From positions 130,368 through 190,840 of the forward strand of contig CABFPE010000210.1 in assembly GCA_900660155.1 (NCBI GenBank): 60,473 nt of DNA, given 5' to 3'. The DNA comes from Hofstenia miamia (lineage: Eukaryota; Xenacoelomorpha; Acoela; Hofsteniidae). The notes beneath the pieces were generated by a model. That model did not search any database. It was not told the DNA's origin and saw only the letters and a program-made list of their open reading frames with translations. The translations under genes were made by a program, and so were the position numbers. Positions 36,594-48,700 of this stretch are shown here, one piece after another (the stretch's first letter is position 1; every line of letters begins with the position of its first letter).

Positions 36594-36867
36594 TATATTG
36601 CAAATTTATAAATAAGTTCTCGTTTCCATATTTGTTTGATTTTAACCACAAGCTCTCAACAATAACGTGATCTCTTTCAATGTCTACTGCTCTTTTGAAA
36701 TGCAGAACTTTTGGCGCTACAATCAACAAGCTAACTCCATATTGCTTTCTAACTTTCGAAAAAGCATAAAAATACTTAATGTTGAGATTCCATATGTTAA
36801 TATCGGTATCATTATGAAAGAATGTCTCTGTGAAATTGTAAACTATATGAATTTCTGATATGAGCAT
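36594..36867 (-). pseudogene. Non-LTR retrotransposon endonuclease fragment
   Basis: The minus-strand frame at 36466-36867 has a VRKQYGVSLLIVAP stretch followed by DHVIVESLWLK. This matches the part of LINE APE-type endonucleases where a 'R.GGVALYV' strand precedes an 'E.LWLE' strand. APE endonuclease nicks the target to prime reverse transcription. Only about 90 codons belong to the domain; the last third of the frame is the MITE. It follows an esterase-like ORF1 remnant on the same strand. Confidence 0.5.
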
Positions 36868-37239
36868 TAACTACCAGTATTTTTATGAATGTATCAAAAA
36901 CTGTAAAATACTTCTTGCTCTTACTTAGATTAATATAAGGTTCTGGGTTTGGATAAACATCATTTTCTAGTAACAGAAGTCTCATTTTAATAAGACTAAA
37001 AATTAGTCTGACGAAGGTAATATATATGTAATTTTTACAAATAACTTCAGGATTTTTGCAAGAATTGAATTTCCAGAAAAAATTAAAATGAACTCCATTT
37101 CACTTGAAAGCAAAATAACCAAATTCGTAGCATTATGGAACATTGTGTTTAGATGTTTGACATTGTTATTCACTTTAATATCATAGTTTTTCAAAATTTG
37201 CGCGCATTCAGAAAGCTATATTTTACTTTTAAACCTTTT

Positions 37240-37650
37240 AAGAACTTTCAATAGAGTTGGTCTCTTGCTGCACTATCTCAAGATCTTTCTTCATTAGAAT
37301 ATCATTTGTTCCTGCGAAGATTAAGATTTCTTCCTGCTGTAATAGTAAGTTAACTGGCTATTTTTGTATTATCTTTTTTAAGTTTTTCAGTGTTACACCA
37401 CGATAGGTGTGAATAGTGATATACTTATTCTTTACTAAGTTACTACCTCTGATGTCCCATAATCAAGAAACACTCACACTCACAATAAGTACATTGCTTC
37501 GGCGGTCAATGACCTTTGGCTTATAATTTATAAATTTTCTTTGTCTACTTTGCAAGTGTTTTTCATTTTTATTGTAGCTATCAATTGTCTCTGTTTTTCT
37601 ATCCTGGAATATCTTTTTGCAAATAGTCCGTGAAAAGTATTCCATGAATC
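37240..37650 (-). pseudogene. LINE ORF1 remnant with SGNH-esterase-like motif
   Basis: On the minus strand a frame with one stop reads NLVKNKYITIHTYRGVTLKN, then EEILIFAGTNDILMKKD. The GTND block and preceding strand are the hallmark of SGNH/GDSL-type domains, which occur in ORF1 of some CR1/L2-like LINEs. The start, 37463-37645, has a KPKVIDRRSNVLIV lead-in, but the GDS nucleophile block is damaged. Together with the endonuclease fragment downstream it indicates a degraded LINE. Confidence 0.5.
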
Positions 37651-37659
37651 TGAATCATC

Positions 37660-38461
37660 TGTTCTTTATTTAGTTTGTAGAACATATTCATCATATATGT
37701 CTTGCTTTCGTTGTTAAATCTAGTAATTCATTTTCGTCGTCAAAATCTTCATATAATGAGGAGAGAAATGTCACGCCACTGCTCATGATCAAAACCAGAC
37801 ACACACGTACTGGGAAGGAAATCGCTAGTAAAGAGAACTAAGCCTTGGGGCTCAAAGTCCTTAATCAACTCTAAATCAGTAGTGACATAATCAAAACTTT
37901 GTTTCTAAAAATGTTTGCAGTTATACAGAGGTGCTTGTTCTGTTAAGCAGAATATGTGAAACCAAACTGATTGTGTTTGAGATATTTGTTGCAAGTTTGG
38001 TTGATGGAAATGTCGTAAACTACGTATTCTAAGTTTGTGATTCCTGACATTTTAGTTAGAGGAAGGATACATAGAAGTTCAAGAATACGCATCTTCTATA
38101 TTTTTAAGTGAGTTATAAACTTGTTGAAGAGCTTTTTGTGGTGGTTTTTGACAGTTCAGATCTGATCAAATGTAGCGAAGTGTTCACTTTGGATATTTTA
38201 CAGCATGGTGTCCTGACATATAATTATATTATTCCTTAGCAGAACAATAGGATTGTGTCTTATTTTCAGTATTATTTAAGATTTCTGAAGATAGCTTCGA
38301 ACAAGAAATCCTTGGTTTCTATACTTTGCAGTTATTTTTTTTCAAATTTGTTGCTTGATGCTAGGCGAAGTTTAGTAGTAGTCATTGGTGGAAATATTTA
38401 CCCTTTTGAAAGGACAACCGTAATCATAAAGTTCATTTGCTACACTGCGTAATTGGTCAAA
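37660..38461. other. Non-coding stretch
   Basis: Nothing recognised on either strand; possibly the 5' part of the degraded LINE. Confidence 0.4.
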
Positions 38462-38469
38462 CGTTGTAT

Positions 38470-38921
38470 CAGGGGCGCAGCCAGGATTTCGTTTCGGTAT
38501 GGGCACAAAATAGATTTTATTAATTTTGAACGTTGATAAAATTAAATTTTTGATACCTATGCTTTTTTTATTTAACTGTTAAAAATCTATTGTTAAATTG
38601 AACAAGAATAACGCATACAAAAAATATAATTTTCAAAACTTGACAAGTCAACATTCATAATTCAAACGTAGTTCACTGTAATAAAAAATTCAATCTTCGA
38701 TTGCTCTTTAGAGCGAGCTCATCTAGCACATCTGGGCACGTGCCCAGTGTGCCCCNNNNNNNNNNNNNNNNNNNNNNNNNNNNNNNNNNNNNNNNNNNNN
38801 NNNNNNNNNNNNNNNNNNNNNNNNNNNNNNNNNNNNNNNNNNNNNNNNNNNNNNNNNNNNNNNNNNNNNNNNNNNNNNNNNNNNNNNNNNNNNNNNNNNN
38901 NNCCCCCCCCCCCCCCATTGG
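38470..38921. mobile_element. hAT-type non-autonomous element with assembly gap inside
   Basis: It starts CAGGGGCGCAGCCAGGATTT, a typical hAT-style end, and is bracketed by exact 8-bp repeats CGTTGTAT at 38462-38469 and 38922-38929, the hAT target-duplication length. A GGGCACGTGCCC palindrome lies at 38734-38745 just before the gap. A poly-C run closes the right end. The right terminus does not mirror the left well, perhaps because the end is eroded. Confidence 0.65.
38756..38902. other. Assembly gap (147 N)
   Basis: Unresolved bases between CCCC and a run of 14 C, consistent with an unsequenced homopolymer or G/C-rich tract. Frames predicted through it are meaningless. A single N also occurs at 40922. 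Confidence 0.98.
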
Positions 38922-38929
38922 CGTTGTAT

Positions 38930-40122
38930 TAGGATCGTTTGTGAGCGATGGAGCTGTGGTAAGTTTTATCAAAAGCCAAATTATAGCTATCTCTTTCTGA
39001 AATAAACCAAATTACTTTCGGAATTTGGCTTAGAAAGTATGCCAGAGTGATCAGTTCTAACCGTCAAATGTATGGTTTGAACGTTATGATAATCATTGCC
39101 GTGATGAAAGTCCCTATGAGTGATTGCTTTAAAAGTTAAACAGATTCTTGCAGATTCACTAGGAAGAACTTGTAATTTCAAATCATATATAGACAATACA
39201 AATACCCACATTTTTGTAATTGTAAAAAACTAACTTTTACTGTATTTTTCAGATATGTATACTTTTCATATTGATCGTGATTAACTTTAATTTTGGAAAT
39301 TTTTTATAAAATTCCCTCCAAAGCATTCATGCATGCCATATTTTACATGAGGGGCGGTTTTATGTGGACAGCCACTCCTTTAAAAAAAGCCTGAATTTAT
39401 AGAAAATTTAAAATGCAACTAAATACTATTTCTAAAGTAGCGATACAATGTCAAACCTCCGATCAAGCAAGCAATTAATTTCAATTGGTCGGCAAACATT
39501 TTGGCGGCGATACATTATCAAACTTTCATCAAACAAGCCATCAAACAAATGGCAAACATCTACTGGAATTTCTCATTTATGGTTAACTAGTTTAAATTAA
39601 TTGGCGTCCTTTGACCTGTGAGGTGTTCGTTTTAAATACAATTGTTATTAAACATGTATATATTTAAAGGATAATTATTTTCTGTCAATAAATTTATAAT
39701 GATTCACAAATGTTAACTGGTTTTGTGCGTAAAAAGATTGAACCCGTGCAAAACACCCAAAATAGCTTTTTGCAATAGCACTAATTAAATAAACCATGCT
39801 TCACATCACCAATGACAAGGAAAAGTGTTTTAAAGTAAGTTAATTAATTAATCACTGCTTTGCGCGTAAATGAATTCTGCATTTCCTGTGAGGTTCATTT
39901 AGCACTTTAAGTAAAGTGAATAAACAACAATATTGATACAGAATAGATAAGGGAACAATTAAATGCTGTTCTTACCCGTTTTAATTGAATTTCTTCAACT
40001 TTAAAAAGTGTTGTTAAATAAATAGCTTGTTTGAGGAACGTTTGACCGAAAATATCTAAATTATTTTGATTTCAATTTTTTCTAATCGGAGGTTTGATGG
40101 CTTGTCTGATGGCGTGTTTGAC
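38930..40122. other. Non-coding stretch with transposon-like inverted motifs
   Basis: Segments rich in CATCAAACAAGCCATCAAAC occur at 39526-39550 and, inverted, near 40088-40120 (GTTTGATGGCTTGTCTGATG). This suggests ends of an old DNA transposon of about 0.7 kb. No coding sequence. Confidence 0.35.
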
Positions 40123-40204
40123 GGGGGTGATACACGGGCAAACATTCGCCAAACATTTTGTTTGCCAAATATTGGTCATACAAATTTGATCGTGTATCAC
40201 CCCC
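40123..40204. repeat. 82-bp hairpin with 14-bp perfect arms
   Basis: GGGGGTGATACACG at 40123-40136 is the reverse complement of CGTGTATCACCCCC at 40191-40204. The loop holds TTTGCC/GGCAAA inverted motifs. It may be a short MITE or the end of a larger element. Confidence 0.7.
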
Positions 40205-40581
40205 TTAATGCAACATATATACATATATTACCGCTAAATACCTACGATTTTGCACTGAACGGTATTGAGCCAAAAACGCCATAGTACTTAGCGGTTTTTC
40301 CGCCCTGAAATTTGTTAGGGGCACTTTAGTGTGGAACCCTTTTAGTGGCAAATTTGGAGAGTCCCAATGCTTGTTTTGCACTAAACATTTTTTGGTTGTG
40401 ATGATTTTTTATATGTTCGACATATAAATTTTTTAACCATTTATATAGTAGTACTTAGCGGTATCTCCCATAGCATTTAACGGTATTTGTAATGAACGGT
40501 AATATATGTGAGCAAAAAGTACTTAGTGGTCATATAAATGTAATTTTCGCGTACTTAGATATATATATATATATATATATA

Positions 40582-40914
40582 CTGTAAAACCTGTAATTGA
40601 AGGCCACCCTAGCGAAGAGGGTTGAAAAATAAAAGGCCACCCTAGCGAAGAGGTTGAAAATAGACCGCTCAGGTTTGTGTCTGAGACAGCTATCCACTTT
40701 TCTTTTTCAAGGATGGAGATATGCTCGGGTACGTACGTACGCAAACACGCACGCACACACACAAATTAAAATGTTTATAGACCTAAAAATACCAAAAATT
40801 GATTGTTGAAGAATAGAAGGCCACCCTGTAATTAAAGGCCACCTGTAACAGAAGGCCACCCTACCAAGGAGGTTGAAAAATAAAAGACCATGGCCTTCAA
40901 TTACAGGTTTTACG
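40582..40914. mobile_element. 333-bp TA-flanked MITE
   Basis: Termini CTGTAAAACCTGTAATTGAA (left) and its inverse near 40891-40914 (GGCCTTCAATTACAGGTTTTAC) differ by one base over about 25 bp. TA flanks both sides, the left one being the end of a (TA)n run. The interior holds at least five AGGCCACC(CT) repeats with CTAGCGAAGAGG/CTACCAAGGAGG. No transposase. Confidence 0.8.
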
Positions 40915-40924
40915 GTATATANCA

Positions 40925-42703
40925 GCAAGGTTCTCAATCCTGCCAATGCAATTGATATTTCCGAGTTCTGGGCAAACGAGGCAATTTTAGCGTATAAATG
41001 TAATTTAGTACACAAACTCAACGGAAATTATTGCTTTATGCTTTTGTCATTGATCAAGATATAAGAAAATATCACGACAAAATAGAGGATTAACATCATA
41101 ATTTTGTCTAAATACTTATTACATGATGTATATTTTACCTGAAAATTTTCAGTTAAATATTGATTGTGAAAAGAATAATTTTACACTAGTAATCAACATA
41201 TACATGAAGTGAATGACATTTTATCATTAAAATAAATCGGCGTGGCCATATATTTTATACATTCGTAATTGCATATTTTTTACCATACATTGTGTATATA
41301 ATATATAATATACAAAATATATAGTGAGGTTTACTTAGGATATTTACCTAAAATAGCCAATCGTAATCAATACTAAGAAATTTAGTAAAGCTAAGGTCAG
41401 CATTTTTTGTGTAAATCGTGAATATACAGAAATATTCAGAAACTAATTTTAAGTACAAAAAATTTTTATTTCATTTTCCAAAATAACACTCTATTTGTTT
41501 ATTTGATTACTAAATGTTTGCAACAATTTTTTTTTAAAATCGAGTTGTAAAATTAGTTTTTATTTATATATAAGATGATCTCGACTTCCAAGAATTTTGG
41601 AAGAAAATCGGGATTCAAAACTGAGATGCATACATTTGAAAAACAACTACAATCTGAAACCGAAATATTTTCGTTATTTTCAATGGCTGTAATTTGCTAA
41701 CCTTAGCAATATTCAACAGTACCTAATACCGCTATCTAAAAATTATATCTTCTGCCTTGTAACAATAGGCATATTTACATAAATGCTAAAAAAAAATAAG
41801 CGTCTCACTTAAAAGAGTGCATTTATTTTAAATGCTATAAAATTCTAAATTAAAAAGTTTTTTATTTCAGTTGAATTATTCTGACCAAATGGGTAGGACA
41901 AATCTGTAATATATGCCTTTTAGTAAAACTACGACAGATATACCCACTACATTTACACATTCTTGTCCTGTAATGATAATAATAAAAGACTCTGTTAGGC
42001 CGGCAAAGCGAGAGAATGGATCAGCGAAAAGGAAAGACAGCAAATATTTCTTGAAGAAAACAGTCAATAGTAATTGGAGGTTTGAGAACCATGAGGAAAA
42101 TAACAGAAGCACAAGCACAAAAGTGAAGGATGCGATGTTTCTTTTTTCATTTATATCGTCTTTGTTTCCGAATCATTAATCCAAAATGTGTACTAAAGCC
42201 ATTATTAACTGCTTTGGCTAACGTGCTTTTCTATTTATAAAAATGGCGTGAAATTGCGCCAAACCAAACAGGTCGATGCGTGGGTCGGGTTTTGTCAACA
42301 ATTCAACGGGCCCTGTCAAACCTTTTCATAGTTCAGTCCATGAAATTTTCTCGGATATCGAATATCGCTAACGATAAAAATATTTTCTAAGTTCTTGCAG
42401 ATACTTAAAATACGATACCGATAATGATAGATATATGTTCATATTTGTAATAAACGATATATCGTTTCGAGTTTCTAGCAATTTGTACTAATTTGCTATT
42501 GAACAAATTTTTATTATAGACAGCGATTGTATATTACTTAATGCTATTTTTTAATCTCTATTTACTAGTAAAAAGATCATATCGATGTTGAGTTCATTGC
42601 TTGTAAATGATTTTATTTTCTGTTAGTTTAAATAGATTCTCAATTTTATAATTTTTACATACTAATCATTTTCAGGCGAACTTGTAGAATAGCGATACGC
42701 GTG

Positions 42704-42704
<1 letters not shown>
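40925..42704. other. Spacer upstream of ASH2
   Basis: No gene recognised. A plus-strand frame at 41913-42179 with a Lys/Arg-rich middle follows an acceptor-like 'tttttatttcag' near 41870. Nothing identifies it, and it overlaps a minus-strand frame of similar length. Confidence 0.35.

Positions 42705-42750
<46 letters not shown>
42705..42750. repeat. (TA)n(TG)n microsatellite just upstream of ASH2
   Basis: A TA run followed by TGTGTGTGTG, ending about 35 bp before the ASH2 start codon. Confidence 0.95.
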
Positions 42751-42751
<1 letters not shown>

Positions 42752-42784
42752 TATAAATAATTATAGATTTTTTTAAGCACAAAA

Positions 42785-45700
42785 ATGGACGATAAAGGTC
42801 CGAGCAACCCTAATGATGTCCAATGTTATTGTTCTGGCAAACGAGAACTAGGAACAGTGGAACTTCAATGTATGACCTGTCTCAAGTGGTTTCATCAACG
42901 CTGCCTAACGAACGAAATTGGACCGGCCGTTCCATTCATGAACGCTTATGCATTTAATTGCCGTCAGTGTAGTCAAACTGGTTACGAAGGTTGTATTAAA
43001 AAGCAAGCGACATTTATTCAAATGTGTCAAACCGTTCTTGCCAATCTCATCTTTCAGGTTGGCTTTTATTTTATTATTGCATGTAATTTATCGTTTTGTG
43101 GAAAAGATGGTAGTCGTTTCAACTGAGATCTTAGTTTTAATGAATTATGTTCTAGTCACGTGATAATGAAGAACCTGTCCGCCATTTTAGCAAAGATCGC
43201 GAAATTATTCCTTTTATGGATGCAAACTGGGAGGCATTAACTGTCGCTCCGAGAAGGGTCAAATCTACATGGCATGCGACAGTAGTGAAGACTTTAACAG
43301 CTAACCCTTCTTTGTTCGATTGTGAAGTAGACCCGGAAACAGGGGCGACACTTTTTGGTATGCATGATCATGATTTCTCTCTAATTGCTCCTAACTATGA
43401 TGCATTACGCGCACAAGGGCTCATTAAGGATACCCCAGCATCGGCAAACAGACTAAAAAATATGAAACGTCGGCAAGGAGGTACAGTTGTTCTCGCTTGC
43501 TATTCAACGTAAAAAATTTTAATCAAATGTTCAAAGATTTTAAGATATTGTTTTTTCTTTAGGTAGTGGCGTAAACGGAGCTGATCGAAGACCTCGACTC
43601 CCAGCCCATGGTTATCCTGCTGATCATCCATTTAATAAAGACGAATGGAGATATATTTTTGCAGAAAGCGATCCAAATGCTAGCCAGGAAGATGATCCGA
43701 ATGAAGATACCGCTCAACCACAACCTTTGCCACCGCATCAATATAGACGCGCACTTCCAAATTCTGTTATGTTGTCAATGCATGATAGAGCTCCAATTTT
43801 AAAAATTACTGCTGATAGGTATGCCAATGCCACAACTGATTAATGATCACATATATCAGGTTGTCAACTAAGTTTTACATCTTTTGCGAACAATTTCATT
43901 TATAGTATTCAATAACAACTTCGTTTAGAATATTTGCAAACAAAATTTAATCAAGAAGGTAATCACTACGACCACACAAAACTAAATAAAGTTAATATAT
44001 CGTAAAAATTATGCGTCAATAGTTAAATTAAAAGTTGTTTTTTAAATTAAAATTGTTATCTTGCAGACTGCGTTACCCACATGGCGATTGTAATTATCAC
44101 AATTTTCAAGTAGTTCTGAGTGTGCGCTTGGGATTTTCTTTTCTATTATTCTGTTATTGAGTATTTCAAACCGGACCGGCTATCGGGTTGGGTGGGGCTG
44201 GGTTGAGAATGGTAGGTTGGGGCGGATATTGAATGTTTTTCAGATGTATAACCCTGATGCAAAATGGGTCAGAGCATTTTTTGAGTTACCTAATCAATTT
44301 AAGAAAAATGTTTTCGTTTTATATAGAAAACTTGTTTCACATACAAATTAACTGCTTATTACAAAAATATACTTTTCTTAAAAAAATATTTATTTTTTAA
44401 TATATATAATAGGTCAAAAATGCCCCAATCTTCGAAAACCATAATTTTTATTTCATTTATGTTGCCGTGACAAAAAATTTTACAGTTTTCATGAAATAGG
44501 CTTAGTTTGATGTTTTTAATAAAAAAAACGTGCAACTACTAACTTTTATAAATAATTTCGAAATACAAACTACTTTAAGAAATATTCACTTTTAGGAAAT
44601 AATATAATAAAATACACAAAAATGAATTTCTTGTTTTAAAAATTTTAAAAATTATACAAAATACCTCGCAAATAATATGTAAAATTTATACATGATGCTC
44701 CGCAAAACAAAACATCTATGAAATTTTCATTTTGCACAATTATTTGTGCATACAATTAATGTTTTTGTTTGCTATTTTACCATTTGATGAGTAGACATTA
44801 AAGGTTGGGGTTATAATTAAATGTAACATTGATTTATAGGCTAATGCCGACTTTCGCTTTCTAGTACAGTAATTTCTTAACAAAGATTTCTATTAAGAAA
44901 TTTTGTTTTCATTTTATTCTTAAATATATTTAAATTCTGCTTTTAATGTCAATTTTATCCATTCGGTTTTTGATCCACTAAGTCAACTTTTTTCATGTTC
45001 TATTATATATCTTAGCATTTCTGATTGTCTTATATTCCAATCGTCTCCAGGTTTTGTCTTGATATATGTTGACTAACTCGGAGAAACATCATGCACTTCG
45101 GATGTATTATTACGCTGCACGAAACTCCATTGACAAAATGGCGGGCTTGTTATTCTTTGATTTTATACAACTTACACCATTTATTTTTGAAAAGAGATGG
45201 TAGTTCTTTTTATTATTAAGTTTTCAAGTGGAGAGACAGATTTACTGCTCTATAAGGGCATTAAAGGTGATTTCATTGATATAAATATCTAAAACTGCAT
45301 TGTCATTGAAATCCTGTATATTTTGCATTAAGTATGGCGTCAAATTCTGCTTTCTGTTTAGCAAATTAAATTTTAAATGTTGATGCATGCTGTTTGTAGG
45401 TTAGGAGTAACTGGTGAAAAAGGGTATTGCTTGGTTCGATCAACGCACAGTGTTTCTGGCGGGGGCAGCTGGTATCTGGAAGTCAGCGTAACTTCAATGC
45501 CTGACAACTCCGCTGTGCGAATCGGCTTTGGTTCTGAATGCGCGAATCTTCAGGTATTTTTCATATTTTTAATATGGTATTGGACATTGTTGTTTGTGAT
45601 TTATTCGCTGCAAATATTCTTCTAAACTCGTCATTTGTTGTTTCTTACACTTAGATTAATATTCTACATATAAGTTTAAATTTAGTAAAATGGATTTTAG

Positions 45701-48700
45701 TAATAGTTGCAATATTACTTTTGTAAAACTGCTTTGAATAATGGAAAATATAAAGTTTAGTAATAGTTGCAATATTACTTTTGTAAAACTGCTTTGAATA
45801 ATGGAAAATATAAAGTCAGATGTTTTAAGAAACATAAAGGCTAATTCAAAACAAATATAATTGGTAACAAAATATATACATTGTTTTTTTCTATACACGA
45901 CTTATTTATAATTTCATAAATATATTGTTTTATATTATTTATAGCTGTAATAAATAAAATAGGGTCCGCTCTGTACTATGGTAAATTCGAATTTGGTGTA
46001 CTGAGCGGACACTTGGACTTGGAATAATTTACCATAGTACAGAGCGAACACCCTCCTTTTTCTCCATGAATATTTACAAGATGAGGCCGAAACTTAAATA
46101 TGTTAATAAGCAGACCAAAATCTCCCATATACCAAAGTTTCAGGCTATTCCCGTCATTTTTGCAGGATTTATTACGAAATGAATTTTGCCTTTAAAATTA
46201 GTATGGGAAAAGTACAGGGCTTACCGAAAAACTACAAAACCGTACATAACGGACAAAATAATAATTATTATAATTAGTCAATTTACGTTCTGAAATAATA
46301 CAACTTTTTTGAATTTTGATTTTTTAATGTTTAAAAAATCCCTACAAATTTCTTTGCAAAAAGTGCGATCTTGCGTGCTTAATAGTGTATGCATTTTAAA
46401 TTTTGAAAACGCGAATTTTGCGCCAAACATCAAAACATGTAACAAGTATTTGGGCAGTATTGATACACTAGATCAAGCAATCAGTAACTAACTAATTGTA
46501 ATAAGAATTATAAAATGGTACAGGTGCATATGTATTTAGCTGTTTGATCTTCCATTTTCCAGTGCATGATATTCGTCAACCTGCTATGATGCCTCTCATT
46601 TCATGAAATGTGAGAATCACTAAAAAGCTTAATTCAACGGCAGTTAATGCTCTTATTTATATTTCAAACAGTAAAAAAACTCCGTTACTTCGTTTGCTCA
46701 TCTGTCACTGTTTAAAATTTTGATTTCAATGTAAAACTGTGTATAAAATGTTTTGAGAAATATGAAAAAATAAACATTATTGTTCCCCAACTATTTTATT
46801 GTTGTCGGAATTCTTCGTGTTCCCCTTTTTACAACAGTTCAGAAGAATCAAGAAAATATCAATAATTACATTAATTCCCTAATTAAGAATTGACAAAAAT
46901 GCTAAAAATTTACCAAGTGCAACAAATTAATGCAAAAAATGAAATTTAGTAATCGAAAGACGTAAATCAGCTTTCTTTGATGGCATCTAATCTTTTAAAA
47001 GATGAGAAACTTGGTACAAACTAACGTCGTGTTCATTATAGTTGAATTTATTAGGGTGCGGCAATTATGAAGTTATGGATTTCGATCGATTTTTATTAAT
47101 GAATTCCATTCATAATTTCCATTTCGATTTTTTCACAATTCTTTGTGGGTTCTGAGGCAGCATGTGTCAAAAATTTGATAAAAACTTTACCTTTTATATT
47201 AAAGGCAGCGTTTAGAAAATGTATTAAATATACAGCAGTAGAACTTTAAAAGTTAAAATGTTAAAATTTCCGTTTATCTTAATCAACTGTTGTGTCTGAT
47301 TACCGCACAATTCCGATCTCCTTGTGGTGTTGGTTTTTTCTGTGACGATTGCTAAACTATCAGAGACTTCGTATCTGAAATACATAGATGTTGCCTGCAA
47401 ATGCATCAACGTTTGGCAGCTGTGAATGGTGCGCTTCGTAGAAAAGCATTGAGTCGTACCTTTTCTTTTTGGAGGCTATCGCCACAGCCACGAGACGAAG
47501 GAGAATATTCCACAATTCATCAAAGAAACACGCCGCTTATGTTATAATGTATACTACCCCAAATTTGCTGTGCCACTTTGTTGCAGTTTAAATAACAATT
47601 GAACCAATTTATTTTGATTTTTTCACTGGTATCGATGCTTAGTTTTGAATCAATTCAAAATTTCGATTGATTAAATCGCAACATCTTAAAATTTATTCAA
47701 TTGCGATGAATAATAATCAACTGTAAGAAATTAATTCCTGAATTTGAAAATGGAGGGAATCGCTGTGTTGGAAGCAAAATACAAATCTTTTCATATTCCA
47801 CTATTACTTTGAAATTCAGATCAACTACATAATAGCATTTCCAATTATCTATTTTTTTACCTTCATCTCGGTAATTTACTTCTACTTGAGGTGCTTAAAG
47901 TTAGATTTTCCCAAAAGAAATGCTCAGAAATCAGATCTAAGAAATTTTATAAATATTATAGATTCACGTTTATTTACTCATAAAATTTTTTCCGATGTGT
48001 TATCAGTAATATTTGCCAAAAATATCATTGGTATATTACTTCTTTTAATTGTGCTGAGGCAAATAGTTCGAAAGTTTACTTATTGAAAGATGACAATTTC
48101 TCCAAAAAGGTTTTCAATCCTACAAGTCGCATATGATTTTCTGAGCTAAATAAACTTTCTAATTATCAAATATATATGACAATCGTGGATTTGTACCTGT
48201 TAGGGAATCCTACAGGAAACAATGTTTAGCAAAAATCCTTGCGGAAAGTTTATCCAAATTGCATGATGTTTTATTGAAAGCAAATGGTTTGCTAAGTATG
48301 CTAGTCTAAATTTAATATGCAACTGTAATTTAATATTACTTTTTAGAAATATTTAGTAATGTATGCATTCCGCCCCAAAGACGATATACAGGTATTCAAT
48401 GTACCTTCATTATAAAGTGTGCTTATAGTTACCGTTCTATACCTTGCCCTAGATTAATTGTATCTGTCTCTGTCATCTTCCTAATGCGGTATTTGATATC
48501 TCGTCTTGAATGCACTAACCATACCTTTCTCATTGTCATTTAATGGAAATTCATTTCCATATCAAGGTTCTTCCATTTACGCCGCCACGTTAAATATCAA
48601 CGAATATATCAGCGGGGTTGATTTTGCTTTCAGAATTTAATTTATTTTTTGAAATCTGCAATTTCAGGCACCTCTGGGCTATGACGCATTTGGCTATTCC

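Noticed and set aside
38673..39000. Frames crossing the N block
   Set aside because: Translations of unresolved bases; the sequence is a hAT-type repeat with an assembly gap.
41913..42179. 88-codon basic frame upstream of ASH2 as an extra 5' exon
   Set aside because: ASH2 begins with its own PHD-coding ATG at 42785; the frame shows no homology and an 80-codon frame overlaps it on the other strand.
44157..44351. 64-codon frame in ASH2 intron 3
   Set aside because: Exons 3 and 4 join in phase without it (GATAG + GTTAGG gives D-R-L-G), exactly at the conserved entry to SPRY.
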